Source of the DNA: Paludibacteraceae bacterium
Lineage (GTDB): Bacteria; Bacteroidota; Bacteroidia; Bacteroidales; Paludibacteraceae
DNA: 64,000 nucleotides
Direction of reading: 5' to 3'
Assembly: GCA_028694215.1 (NCBI GenBank)
Contig: JAQUTW010000003.1
Coordinates: forward strand, 1 to 64,000
The notes beneath the pieces were generated by a model. That model did no database searches, was not told where the DNA came from, and was given only the letters and a program-made list of their open reading frames with translations. The position numbers were made by a program, and so were the translations under genes. Of this stretch, positions 8,768 to 18,107 are shown piece after piece. Positions within the stretch are counted from its first letter, which is position 1. Each line of letters opens with the position of its first letter.

Positions 8768-10935
8768 ATCCTTGAAACACTTTTCACGCCTTTTATTGTT
8801 AAAATAGTTTTTGTCAATTGTTCTAATTGTCCCAAATCCTCCACCATAACCGTTATATTGCCCTCAAACAAGCCGGCATCATTAGAATCTACCGAAATAG
8901 AACGCATCTTTACCTTATCGGTTTTTCCTATTATTGATGTAATATTTGATACAATCCCAATGTCGTCATGTCCGACAACCCGCAAACGAATAGGATATTG
9001 CGAAGCATTTTTACCAGCCCAACGCGCATTCAACATCCGATAGCCAAAACGCGCCATCATCTGTGGTGCATTCGGGCAATTACAACGATGTATTTTTATT
9101 CCTCCATTAATTGAAACAAAACCAAATATATCATCACCATAAATAGGGTTACAACATTTTGCCAACGTGTACTGTATATTTTTCAATCCCTGATCTATGA
9201 CCAAAACATCCTCTTGTGAAGTAATTTTTTCCAGATCCGTTTCCGTAGAAAAATTTTCCGCCGAACGCAATGAAGTTTCTACAATCTCCTTTTTATCTTG
9301 CTGCAAACAATCACGAATAGCAGACATACTTACTTTTTCGCTGTTTACCGCCTGATAAAAATCGGATATGGTCTTATAATTTAGTTTTCGTGCCAATTGC
9401 GTAACCATTGATTCATCGCAATCCACCTTCCAATTTTTCAAACGCCTCTGTAACAACTCTTTACCTGATTCAGCATCTTTAAACTGAATTTCTTTAAGTG
9501 CCTGCCGAATTTTTGATTTGGCTTTCGACGAATGGACCCATTGCAACCAATCTGTTTTAGGCTTCTGACTTGGCAATGTAGAAACAGAAATTTGATCACC
9601 ATTCTGCAATTCATAACGTATCGGCACATGCTTACCATTAACTAATGCACCAACACAATGTGATCCTATATTGGAATGGATGGAAAAAGCAAAATCAAGA
9701 ATAGTAGAACCTTTCGCAAATTTCTTCACTTCGCCTTTGGGGGTAAACACAAACACCTCTTCATCATATACATTGACTCGAAATTCATCTAAAATTTCCA
9801 CGGCATCTAAATCCGGATTGGCTAATAATTCGCGTATATGCGCCAACCAATTATCAGCCGAACCTTCTGATGTTCCGCCTTTGTACTTCCAATGGGCTGC
9901 CATGCCTTTTTCGGCTATTTCGTCCATACGACGAGTTCTAATTTGCACTTCAACCCACTTGGCTTCCGGTCCCAACACTGTAATATGCAACGATTCATAA
10001 CCATTCGATTTTGGCATCGACAGCCAATCTCGCAAACGATTTGGATTGGGTGAATACATATCGGTAACCACAGAATAAACTTGCCAACATGCCGCTTTTT
10101 CTTGTTCGGTTGGAACATCTAAAATAATACGGATAGCAAACAAATCATATATTTTTTCAAAAGGCACCTGTTTTTTGCGAATCTTGTTCCAAATGGAAAA
10201 AATTGATTTCGTACGACCTTTAATTTCAAACTTCAAACCTGTTTTTTGCAATTCCTTTTCAACTGGAGTGATAAACTCGGTAATATATTTATCACGTACA
10301 GCCTTTGTTGCATTCAGTTTGTGTGCAATATCCTTGTAAATTTCATTAGAAGTAAACTTTAACGACAAATCTTCCAACTCGGTTTTTATTTGATACAAAC
10401 CCAAGCGATGAGCCAATGGAGCATAAAGATATGAAGTTTCCCGCGCGATGGTTTGCTGGTCTTCTTTGGGATAGCGATTCAAAACATACATCGTATCCAA
10501 GCGTTCCACCAACACAATCATTATTACCCGAATATCTTCGGCAAAAGACATCAGTAATTTACGAAAATTTTCATTATCAAAAACCAGCTTTTTGTCATAA
10601 AGTTGATGGACTTTTATCAATCCTGAGATAACTATTGCCGATGATTTGCCAAAACGTTTTTCAACTTCTTCTATCGACAATAAGCCATACTGTACCGTTT
10701 CGTAAAGCAAAACACTTAACACGGCTGTATGCCCAAGTCCAAGGCGTTCAATACCTAAAATAGCGACACGTAATAATTTTTCGATATGTGCCAACGAAAA
10801 ATTTTTAGCTTGTGCCGTTTCGTTTATCAAATGTTGGATTTCTTTTCGTTCATCAAGCGCAAAAAATGGTGCTGCATTATACAACAACTCACGATACAGT
10901 TGCTTAAAAGTTTTATCTGCTATCTCATTTTTCAC
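8764..10935 (-). CDS. RelA/SpoT-type (p)ppGpp synthetase with degenerate HD domain, TGS and ACT domains
   Basis: Synthetase KIYDLFAIRIIL...SNGYESLHITVLG...KGMAAHWKYK; TGS VFVFTPKGEVKKFAKGSTILDFAFSIHS. GTG start. Confidence 0.92.
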   Translation of the reverse strand: MKNEIADKTFKQLYRELLYNAAPFFALDERKEIQHLINETAQAKNFSLAHIEKLLRVAILGIERLGLGHTAVLSVLLYETVQYGLLSIEEVEKRFGKSSAIVISGLIKVHQLYDKKLVFDNENFRKLLMSFAEDIRVIMIVLVERLDTMYVLNRYPKEDQQTIARETSYLYAPLAHRLGLYQIKTELEDLSLKFTSNEIYKDIAHKLNATKAVRDKYITEFITPVEKELQKTGLKFEIKGRTKSIFSIWNKIRKKQVPFEKIYDLFAIRIILDVPTEQEKAACWQVYSVVTDMYSPNPNRLRDWLSMPKSNGYESLHITVLGPEAKWVEVQIRTRRMDEIAEKGMAAHWKYKGGTSEGSADNWLAHIRELLANPDLDAVEILDEFRVNVYDEEVFVFTPKGEVKKFAKGSTILDFAFSIHSNIGSHCVGALVNGKHVPIRYELQNGDQISVSTLPSQKPKTDWLQWVHSSKAKSKIRQALKEIQFKDAESGKELLQRRLKNWKVDCDESMVTQLARKLNYKTISDFYQAVNSEKVSMSAIRDCLQQDKKEIVETSLRSAENFSTETDLEKITSQEDVLVIDQGLKNIQYTLAKCCNPIYGDDIFGFVSINGGIKIHRCNCPNAPQMMARFGYRMLNARWAGKNASQYPIRLRVVGHDDIGIVSNITSIIGKTDKVKMRSISVDSNDAGLFEGNITVMVEDLGQLEQLTKTILTIKGVKSVSRI

Positions 10936-10956
10936 GTCTCAATCCTCCTTTTCCCA

Positions 10957-13206
10957 TCAATCGACTTCACCTTTCAGTTTAATTTCCAACAATTTATCAC
11001 CATTAACAGTTAACGTTAAAATAGCAGAATGCTCATCTACACTCTGTGGTAAATAAGTTACCGTAACTTGTGCACCCAATGTTGAGGCAGCGTCTTCTTT
11101 TAAAATCACGGCATCAGAGATAGTGAAATACGCTGCATTTTCACCGCTAACAGCAAGATTTATATCAGCTGTCAAATCGGAAGCTTTAATAGCAATTGTT
11201 TTCTTTTTTGCCACATTCAACACACAATCTCCAAAATCCAGAGTACTATTTTTTAACGACCGCGTTGCCAACAAATCGCCCACCATTACCGTTCCTGTTA
11301 TATCCAAATAAATATCTTCAGCTCTTGTTGATGCTATACCTATATTATCAACGTGTGAACCTTCGGTTGTCGGCACATAGCGAATGTCAACAGAAACAGG
11401 CTCTAATATTCCTTCTACAGGATACAAAACAATTGCATTACTCCATTCATCAGATGATGATTGCTTTATATCAAAATTACTGTCATCTAATAATAAAACA
11501 TCTACGCTGTCCAATAAATTTGATCCACTGATAGAAACCGTTTGAATTGCAGACGATTGACCTATTTTTGCAGCAAACGGCAGCAACGTTCCCACACTAT
11601 TCAATGTAGGAGGAGCACCTCCCATAAATTTAAAAGTAATAGTATTATTTGATAATTTTATATCTGTTATCGGCTTTTTTTGTGCCACACCGTTCCAACT
11701 CTTCATACTCGGATTTGTGGTGTCGGTAAATTCCGTTACGCCTCCGGAACCGGGGAATGGCGTATAAACCGAATTCTTTGTCAAACTGGTTGTCGGATAA
11801 GCCTTTATAAGCTCCACACATTGATGTGTAGAATCGGCATTTATTGTATTATCGTTCCAACGCATAACAGTAGAAGAACTTTTATCGACATGATAAACCA
11901 ACATGCCCGGATTTTTCAAATAAGTATCCCAACCCGTTCTTTGGCGGTTTTCAAGAATATAATATTCACCTGAGGTTTCTGTATTGATACGGTACGACTG
12001 CACTACTTCCAAATTGGAATTACCGTCCAACGGAGGCAATGCAACTATTGCAGGATTATTCAGTACCACAGGAGCTTCCCATTCTAACAGATAACGCTCT
12101 ACGCTGCTAAATTGAGGTGGTGTTTTAGACGAATTATTATAACAGCCTTGTGCCATCACACTCCATGTTGAAAGATGATATGCCAAACCTTCTGTATAAT
12201 AATTGGTATCGTACAAATCGGGCAAACCAACCACATGACCAAATTCATGAATAAAAGTTCCCATTCCATCTATATTGCCGGAAGAATTAAGTTCTGCATT
12301 ACAAGCATACGTATAAACCGATTTACCATTTCCTACATTCAATGACGTTTTTAATGCCCACGAATGTGGCCAAATAGTCGTCGCAGCACCTCCGGCAGCT
12401 TCACCTTTCCCTGCAAAAATTACATACACATTGTCCACATAACCATCACCGTCTGTATCGAACGGAGAAAAATCAACACCTGCATCTACAGCAGCCAAAC
12501 ATACTTCCGCCACAAACTCTCGCGGTCGAATGTCCGTTCCTGCAGCACCAGTATTAGCTCCATAATAGGCAACTTCGTTGACAACAGTATAAGGACCGGC
12601 TACCTCAAAATTCAAATTCAGTTTACCACGCGAACTTTGATAATAAAAATCATGTACAGACCCTGCGCTTCCATCATCACTGTACCCCTCTTTATTCAAC
12701 TTATCCAAAAAAGTTTGGCGAATGGTTCCCTCCGACGAGAATTTTGAATCAGGATATTGTGCCAACAAAACCAATGCTTTGCGTGTTCCTGTATTACGAA
12801 ACGCTTTTGCGTGATTCTCTTCCGATTTTATCTGAAAGGCTGGTTTGGTAACCATTTTGCGCTCTATTCCTGTTTTGGATGGACGTAATGTTTGGTCTAT
12901 TTTACTCAACATTTGCATAGTAGAAGCAGAACGTTTCTTCACATCACAAGCTTTTTCAGAAGTCAAATACAAGTGATTTGCCCCATCTTTATCTACAAAA
13001 TAATAGAAACCATCTTCTGCATAATCAATAAGATAACCATCTTCCGTTGTTGCATAATGATATGACTCATCACCATATTGCCGTATGGTTAATTCGGTTC
13101 CATTTGGCATTTTTATGACCATTGCGTCAGGGTTTGCCGGTACGGAATACAAGAAACTTACTGATATGCTCAACAAGATTAAAACACAAAATAGTTTATT
13201 CAACAT
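10957..13206 (-). CDS. Secreted M6-family metalloprotease with C-terminal Ig/HYDIN-like domains
   Basis: HEFGHVVGLPDLYD zinc motif; M6 N-terminal domain PNGTELTIRQYGDE...TTEDGYLI. ATG at 13206 gives a signal peptide. Confidence 0.88.
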   Translation of the reverse strand: MLNKLFCVLILLSISVSFLYSVPANPDAMVIKMPNGTELTIRQYGDESYHYATTEDGYLIDYAEDGFYYFVDKDGANHLYLTSEKACDVKKRSASTMQMLSKIDQTLRPSKTGIERKMVTKPAFQIKSEENHAKAFRNTGTRKALVLLAQYPDSKFSSEGTIRQTFLDKLNKEGYSDDGSAGSVHDFYYQSSRGKLNLNFEVAGPYTVVNEVAYYGANTGAAGTDIRPREFVAEVCLAAVDAGVDFSPFDTDGDGYVDNVYVIFAGKGEAAGGAATTIWPHSWALKTSLNVGNGKSVYTYACNAELNSSGNIDGMGTFIHEFGHVVGLPDLYDTNYYTEGLAYHLSTWSVMAQGCYNNSSKTPPQFSSVERYLLEWEAPVVLNNPAIVALPPLDGNSNLEVVQSYRINTETSGEYYILENRQRTGWDTYLKNPGMLVYHVDKSSSTVMRWNDNTINADSTHQCVELIKAYPTTSLTKNSVYTPFPGSGGVTEFTDTTNPSMKSWNGVAQKKPITDIKLSNNTITFKFMGGAPPTLNSVGTLLPFAAKIGQSSAIQTVSISGSNLLDSVDVLLLDDSNFDIKQSSSDEWSNAIVLYPVEGILEPVSVDIRYVPTTEGSHVDNIGIASTRAEDIYLDITGTVMVGDLLATRSLKNSTLDFGDCVLNVAKKKTIAIKASDLTADINLAVSGENAAYFTISDAVILKEDAASTLGAQVTVTYLPQSVDEHSAILTLTVNGDKLLEIKLKGEVD

Positions 13207-13216
13207 AATAAACAAA

Positions 13217-13600
13217 TCACTTCTCATAATCATTTCTGATAGTAAATTTTAATTTGGCATTATTGTTTTGACGTTCCAAGAAACGTTCTTCACGTTTTGT
13301 CCTATCTTCTTCATTTTTAGCTTTGTGCTTGCTCGGAAGAATTTCCCCTGAACAGTTTTCATGTGCGTAACAATAAAATCCTCTTTCATCTGCCAGAATC
13401 AGATAACCATCTGCCGTCATTCGCCAACTGTTATGTTCATCACCACATAAATAGATGCGCAATTTGTAACCATCAGGTTGCTCTATTTCCAACAAACCGG
13501 ATACCGCAGGCACACGATTAGGCAATTGTGCCATTACATACCCACCAATCGTTATCAGCAATCCGAATACGCAAGTCAATACTATTTTTTTACGCCACAT
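13217..13600 (-). CDS. Small secreted protein resembling a stand-alone M6-protease propeptide
   Basis: Signal peptide; PDGYKLRIYLCGDE...MTADGYLILADERGFYCYA aligns with the N-terminal domain of the next gene. Confidence 0.65.
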   Translation of the reverse strand: MWRKKIVLTCVFGLLITIGGYVMAQLPNRVPAVSGLLEIEQPDGYKLRIYLCGDEHNSWRMTADGYLILADERGFYCYAHENCSGEILPSKHKAKNEEDRTKREERFLERQNNNAKLKFTIRNDYEK

Positions 13601-13625
13601 ACTAAGTTTTTTTTAATTTATCAAA

Positions 13626-14939
13626 TCATTCTTCTCGCAAATCAGGAGGCAACTCTTTAGTTGTTTTCGCCCCCAACTGTCTGATTTTTTCAGCAGTACG
13701 AAATACATTGCCGCTCCCGTCTTTCATTTTTTTCATCACTTCATCATACGCATTGCCGGCTCGATTTATATTATCTTTAACTTTCAAGAAATCAATCATT
13801 AAACCGACCATCTTATCATATAAAGTCCCGCTTAATCGGGCTATTTCCTGTGCATTACGTGTTTGATTTTCCTGTTTCCAAATACTTGAAATGGTACGCA
13901 AGGTTGCCAACAAGGTTGTCGGACTGACAATTACAATTTTTTTATTCCAAGCATACGAAAACAAATCCTGCTCTGCTTTTACGGCAACAGAAAAAGAAGA
14001 CTCTATAGGCAAAAACAACAGTACAAAATCCGGAGCATTTAAACCCATTGCCAATTGATAATTTTTTTCACTTAACAGTTTCACATGACTTTTTATGGAA
14101 TTGATATGTGCTTTCAAATTTATATCATAGTCATGTTCATTTTGTGCATTTACCATACGTTCATACGCTACCAGCGAAACTTTTGAATCAATTATAATAT
14201 GCTTATTATCAGGCAAATGCACTATAACATCAGGACGTTGCGTTTCCTTTTCGTTGCCCTCTACCACTTCTTCTCGTTCATATTCACAACCTTTCGTCAA
14301 TCCCGAAGTTTCCAACACACGTTCCAAAATAATCTCTCCCCAATTTCCCTGTTTTTTTACATCACCTTTCAAGGCCTTTGTCAAATTATTGGCTTCTTCA
14401 CTCACACGTGTATTCAACTCAGTCAGTTTTTTAACTTCTTCTTTTAAACTGATTTTATCACGCAGTTCTTTATCATAAGCCTCATTCACTTGCTTTTCAA
14501 ACGCCGAAATTTTGTCTTTCAACGGAGTTAACACATCACTCAGATGTTTCTCGTTGGAAACCGAGAATTCTTCAGTACGTGCTTTCATAATTCGGTTGGC
14601 AATATTTTCAAATTCCGTTGTCAAACGTTTTTGCATATCTTCAAGTTCATGTTTCTCTTTTTCCAAAGTTTCCTGCAAATGGCTGTTACGTTCAACTAAT
14701 GAGGCATTGTCGGCCACTTGTCGGGTTAATTGACTATTAAGACTTTCCTTTTCCTCTACACAACGTGTAAGTTCTTCACGCTTTTCGCGCAGTTGTTCTT
14801 GCAATAATGTTACAGAAGTTTTTGACTCATTCAAATGCGCAGCAGTCCGTTCCATACGAATCTTCATCAAAACAAAGACCCCCGTTCCGACCAACAATGC
14901 CGTTAAAACTATTCCTAATATAAACACCATACTATCCAT
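13626..14939 (-). CDS. rmuC: DNA recombination protein RmuC
   Basis: Coiled coil then KGDVKKQGNWGEIILERVLETSGL...IIIDSKVSLVAYERM. Confidence 0.93.
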   Translation of the reverse strand: MDSMVFILGIVLTALLVGTGVFVLMKIRMERTAAHLNESKTSVTLLQEQLREKREELTRCVEEKESLNSQLTRQVADNASLVERNSHLQETLEKEKHELEDMQKRLTTEFENIANRIMKARTEEFSVSNEKHLSDVLTPLKDKISAFEKQVNEAYDKELRDKISLKEEVKKLTELNTRVSEEANNLTKALKGDVKKQGNWGEIILERVLETSGLTKGCEYEREEVVEGNEKETQRPDVIVHLPDNKHIIIDSKVSLVAYERMVNAQNEHDYDINLKAHINSIKSHVKLLSEKNYQLAMGLNAPDFVLLFLPIESSFSVAVKAEQDLFSYAWNKKIVIVSPTTLLATLRTISSIWKQENQTRNAQEIARLSGTLYDKMVGLMIDFLKVKDNINRAGNAYDEVMKKMKDGSGNVFRTAEKIRQLGAKTTKELPPDLREE

Positions 14940-14943
14940 AAAT

Positions 14944-15132
14944 TTAATCAAATAAAGTAGGTCTGTCTTCATCCAATTGCTTCAAAACCGCTCTTACGAC
15001 AGCTTCACGCATAAACTTAGAAACATTTTTAACTTTATACTTCACTACGTAATGATCAATAATTCTTTTTTCTTCATCATTCAGCAACAAAGCGACCCTG
15101 TGTGTTCGTTTTAACGATTTATCGCTACTCAT
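14944..15132 (-). CDS. Small basic protein, RHH/MobC-like
   Basis: 62 aa, THRVALLLNDEEKRIIDHYVVKYKVKNVSKFMREAVVRAVL. Confidence 0.6.
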   Translation of the reverse strand: MSSDKSLKRTHRVALLLNDEEKRIIDHYVVKYKVKNVSKFMREAVVRAVLKQLDEDRPTLFD

Positions 15133-15226
15133 TATACTTCAACTTAAAATAAACTTTAAAAATTAATTGACAAATGTACGAAAAAATTTCCAACAAAAAT
15201 GTACTTTTGTTGTAAAACAATAAAGC

Positions 15227-15592
15227 ATGGCTACACACAACGATTTTGGTAAAGAAGGTGAAATAGAAGCACAACGTTTTCTACGGCAAAAAGGTTATAA
15301 ACTACTTGCATGTAATTGGTTTTCAGGAAAAAACGAAATAGATATTATTGCCGAGACCAACGATTTTTTAGTTATAGTAGAAGTAAAATCACGCTCTACA
15401 GATACTTTTGAGCACCCGAAAGATGCTATTACGACAGCTAAAATTAGACGAATTGTAGAAGCTACACATGACTATATTTTGCAAAACAATATTCAAAAAG
15501 ATGTACGCTTCGATGTTATCAGTATAATTCCACACAACGGCATATTTACCATTGAGCACATAGAAGACGCATTCTTACCGCCTGTAAATTAA
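15227..15592 (+). CDS. YraN family (UPF0102) endonuclease-like protein
   Basis: GKEGEIEAQRFLRQKGYKLLACNWFSGKNEIDIIAE...VIVEVKSRS. Confidence 0.93.
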   Translation: MATHNDFGKEGEIEAQRFLRQKGYKLLACNWFSGKNEIDIIAETNDFLVIVEVKSRSTDTFEHPKDAITTAKIRRIVEATHDYILQNNIQKDVRFDVISIIPHNGIFTIEHIEDAFLPPVN

Positions 15593-15641
15593 GTATATAC
15601 AAAAACAAAATTGGTAAATAATTTTTTTTTCAAAAAAAGTC

Positions 15642-15672
15642 TTGTCATATTCAATAAAAACCACTACTTTTG
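15642..15672 (+). promoter_or_regulatory. Promoter of the tRNA-Asn pair
   Basis: TTG (15642) - N20 - TACTTTTG (15665-15672). Confidence 0.7.
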
Positions 15673-15714
15673 CCGAGCAATTTTGAACCAACTAACACAA
15701 TAACGGTTTAAAAT

Positions 15715-15788
15715 TCTTCCTTAGCTCAGTTGGTTAGAGCATCTGACTGTTAATCAGAGGGTCCTTGGTTCAAGTCCAAGAGGGAGAG
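15715..15788 (+). tRNA. tRNA-Asn (GTT), copy 1
   Basis: Acceptor TCTTCCT/AGGGAGA, anticodon arm CTGACTGTTAATCAG, T-arm CTTGGTTCAAGTCCAAG. Confidence 0.95.
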
Positions 15789-15830
15789 CAAAGTTAATTC
15801 ATAATTTGTATTTTGATTTAAAAAGGAAAT

Positions 15831-15904
15831 TCTTCCTTAGCTCAGTTGGTTAGAGCATCTGACTGTTAATCAGAGGGTCCTTGGTTCAAGTCCAAGAGGG
15901 AGAG
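15831..15904 (+). tRNA. tRNA-Asn (GTT), copy 2
   Basis: Identical to copy 1. Confidence 0.95.
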
Positions 15905-15906
15905 CA

Positions 15907-15951
15907 AAAAGCCGCAACTTAATGTGTTTGAGAAGCGGCTTTATTTTTTTT
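15907..15951 (+). terminator. Terminator after the tRNA-Asn pair
   Basis: AAAGCCGC...GCGGCTTTATTTTTTT. Confidence 0.75.
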
Positions 15952-15960
15952 CTTGTATTT

Positions 15961-16944
15961 ATGAAACGAATATTAGGCATAGGCAATGCTTTAGTCGATA
16001 TATTAATGCTCTTACGTTCCGATAGAGCATTAGACCAATTGTCACTTCCCAAAGGAAGTATGCAATTGATAGACGAAAAAATGCTCAAAAAAATACAAAG
16101 CGAAACTTTATTACTCGACCAACACATTGCCACAGGTGGTTCTGCCGCCAATACAATTATCAGTTTGGCACATTTGGGAGTCAATGTCGGTTTTATTGGC
16201 AAAATAGGCAACGATTCTGTTGGCGAATTTTTTAATGGGGATTTATTTGAAAATGGTGTACTCACCTACCTTGCCTATTCCACACTACCATCCGGAAGAT
16301 GCCACGTATTAATTTCTCCCGATTCGGAACGTACCATGTGTACATATCTTGGAGCTGCAGCCAACTTACAAGCAGAAGATTTAAAAATCAATATGTTTAA
16401 AGATTTCGATATTTTACATATCGAAGGATATTTGGTATCCAATAAAGAATTATTGCTAACCGCTGCACGATTGGCAAAAAAAGCCAAACTAAAAATATCT
16501 ATTGACCTTGCCAGCTACAATGTTGTAGAAGAAAATTTGCCTTTTTTACTTGATTTTGTAGAAAAATACGTTGATATCGTTTTTGCCAACGAAGAAGAAG
16601 CGTTTGCATTTACCAAGTTGAAAAACGATGAGAAAGCCGCCCAAACAATAGCCTCACTTTGCGATATTGCCATTGTAAAAGTAGGTCAACGAGGTTCCTT
16701 CATACACTCAAAAGAAAACAAATACAGAATTCCTTCTGTTGCAGTCAATTGTATTGATACTACAGGAGCCGGAGATCTTTATGCAGCCGGATTTTTATAC
16801 GGACTATCGCATGATTTGCCACTTGACCAATGTGGAAAAATCGGTACTATTTGTGCCGGACATGTCATTCGTTTTGTAGGCGCAAAAATGGACGACAGAA
16901 CGTGGAAAATAATCAACGAAGCAGCCAATACCTTCCAAAAATAG
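15961..16944 (+). CDS. PfkB family carbohydrate/nucleoside kinase
   Basis: GGSAANTIISLAHLG and DTTGAGDLYAAGFLYGL. ATG 15961 preferred over 15922. Confidence 0.92.
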   Translation: MKRILGIGNALVDILMLLRSDRALDQLSLPKGSMQLIDEKMLKKIQSETLLLDQHIATGGSAANTIISLAHLGVNVGFIGKIGNDSVGEFFNGDLFENGVLTYLAYSTLPSGRCHVLISPDSERTMCTYLGAAANLQAEDLKINMFKDFDILHIEGYLVSNKELLLTAARLAKKAKLKISIDLASYNVVEENLPFLLDFVEKYVDIVFANEEEAFAFTKLKNDEKAAQTIASLCDIAIVKVGQRGSFIHSKENKYRIPSVAVNCIDTTGAGDLYAAGFLYGLSHDLPLDQCGKIGTICAGHVIRFVGAKMDDRTWKIINEAANTFQK

Positions 16945-17076
16945 TTCAATATTTTATTGTTAACAACAAATTGTAATCTATGCGGCGAGCCATAGATGCA
17001 CCAATTATCAGTTTCAAAAACTTACGCAATAATGACCACGTTTTAACAATAACACAGAAAATAAACATATTTTTTG

Positions 17077-17106
17077 TTGCTTTTTGTAAAAAAATCACTA
17101 TCTTTG
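17077..17106 (+). promoter_or_regulatory. Promoter upstream of the 17177 gene
   Basis: TTG (17077) - N19 - TATCTTTG (17099-17106). Confidence 0.6.
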
Positions 17107-17176
17107 TCGAAGTAAAAAATAACTTTCTTTTAGTAATTGAGCTCTGCTTAATCACGAAAGCAATCCCATAATACTA

Positions 17177-18073
17177 ATGAAACACCTGCGAAATTACACA
17201 TATTTATCAATTTGTTTGGCATTTTTCATCTGCCTTACCGGTTGCAAATCAGAAACAAAATCTATTTCTGAAAACTTACGATTTTGCGAGGCTATTCTTA
17301 ATTACAACAATTATATCTTGTGTGCCAATTTTGGTGACAAACATGGCGATACTTATAATCAGGAAGGGAAAGGATATATTACCATATACAATGGTAAAGA
17401 CAACTCTGTTCTCATTCCTGCCGACGGCAATTTGTCTGCTCCGAAAGGTATGGCAATCAAAAACAATTATTTATTCATAGCAGATGTACAAAAAGTCGTC
17501 ATTTATGATTTAGAACATCTGTCGTTACCGCCACGCACCATCAAAATGCCGGCTAAAGAAATTTTGGTAACAGACGTAGCGGTAATGGGTGATGTACTTT
17601 TTATTGCCGTTGTCAACACCGGCAATATCTACATTTTGGACATCACAGATCCAAACAATATAGACGAAAGCACTTTGGCTGTTTATGTCAACATTCCAGG
17701 CGCCAACGTTATGTGCACGACCAACGAATACAAATTATACATTGGTTCTTCACCATTAGCAAACAAACTGCCGATAGAAGACAATGTTCTCTACGTTATA
17801 GACGATATTATGCAACCAATGCCTAAAAAACTGATACACGACATTGGAGCTTATACCGGTATAGTTGTTTCTCCGGCAAAGCAAACACTGTATTTCATTG
17901 ATGTTAAGCATAATATTATTGGAGGTCTATCTTTAAAAAACGGAAAAATCAAAAAAATGCCAATGAAAAAACATATTGACCACCAAAATAAAATTTGTCT
18001 TTTCAATCGGGAATTGTATGTTACCGATTTTGAAAATCAAACAGTATTGACATTTGACTTAGACACTTATTAA
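17177..18073 (+). CDS. Hypothetical lipoprotein, predicted beta-propeller
   Basis: Lipobox LTGC; repeated FIADVQKVVIYDLE-type blade motifs. Confidence 0.55.
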   Translation: MKHLRNYTYLSICLAFFICLTGCKSETKSISENLRFCEAILNYNNYILCANFGDKHGDTYNQEGKGYITIYNGKDNSVLIPADGNLSAPKGMAIKNNYLFIADVQKVVIYDLEHLSLPPRTIKMPAKEILVTDVAVMGDVLFIAVVNTGNIYILDITDPNNIDESTLAVYVNIPGANVMCTTNEYKLYIGSSPLANKLPIEDNVLYVIDDIMQPMPKKLIHDIGAYTGIVVSPAKQTLYFIDVKHNIIGGLSLKNGKIKKMPMKKHIDHQNKICLFNRELYVTDFENQTVLTFDLDTY

Positions 18074-18107
18074 CTAAAAATTACCTAATCATTTATTTCA
18101 GTTCCTT

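Noticed and set aside
15711-15908. Repeat pair considered as a minimal CRISPR
   Set aside because: The repeats are complete tRNA-Asn genes.
15870-16265. 131-aa minus ORF ending LALPLGLEPRTL over tRNA-Asn and the kinase gene
   Set aside because: Runs through a tRNA and antisense to a clear PfkB kinase; spurious.
16946-17171. Overlapping 63-aa (+) and 69-aa (-) ORFs in the 16.9-17.2 kb spacer
   Set aside because: Mutually antisense, low complexity, and the plus ORF overlaps the promoter of 17177.
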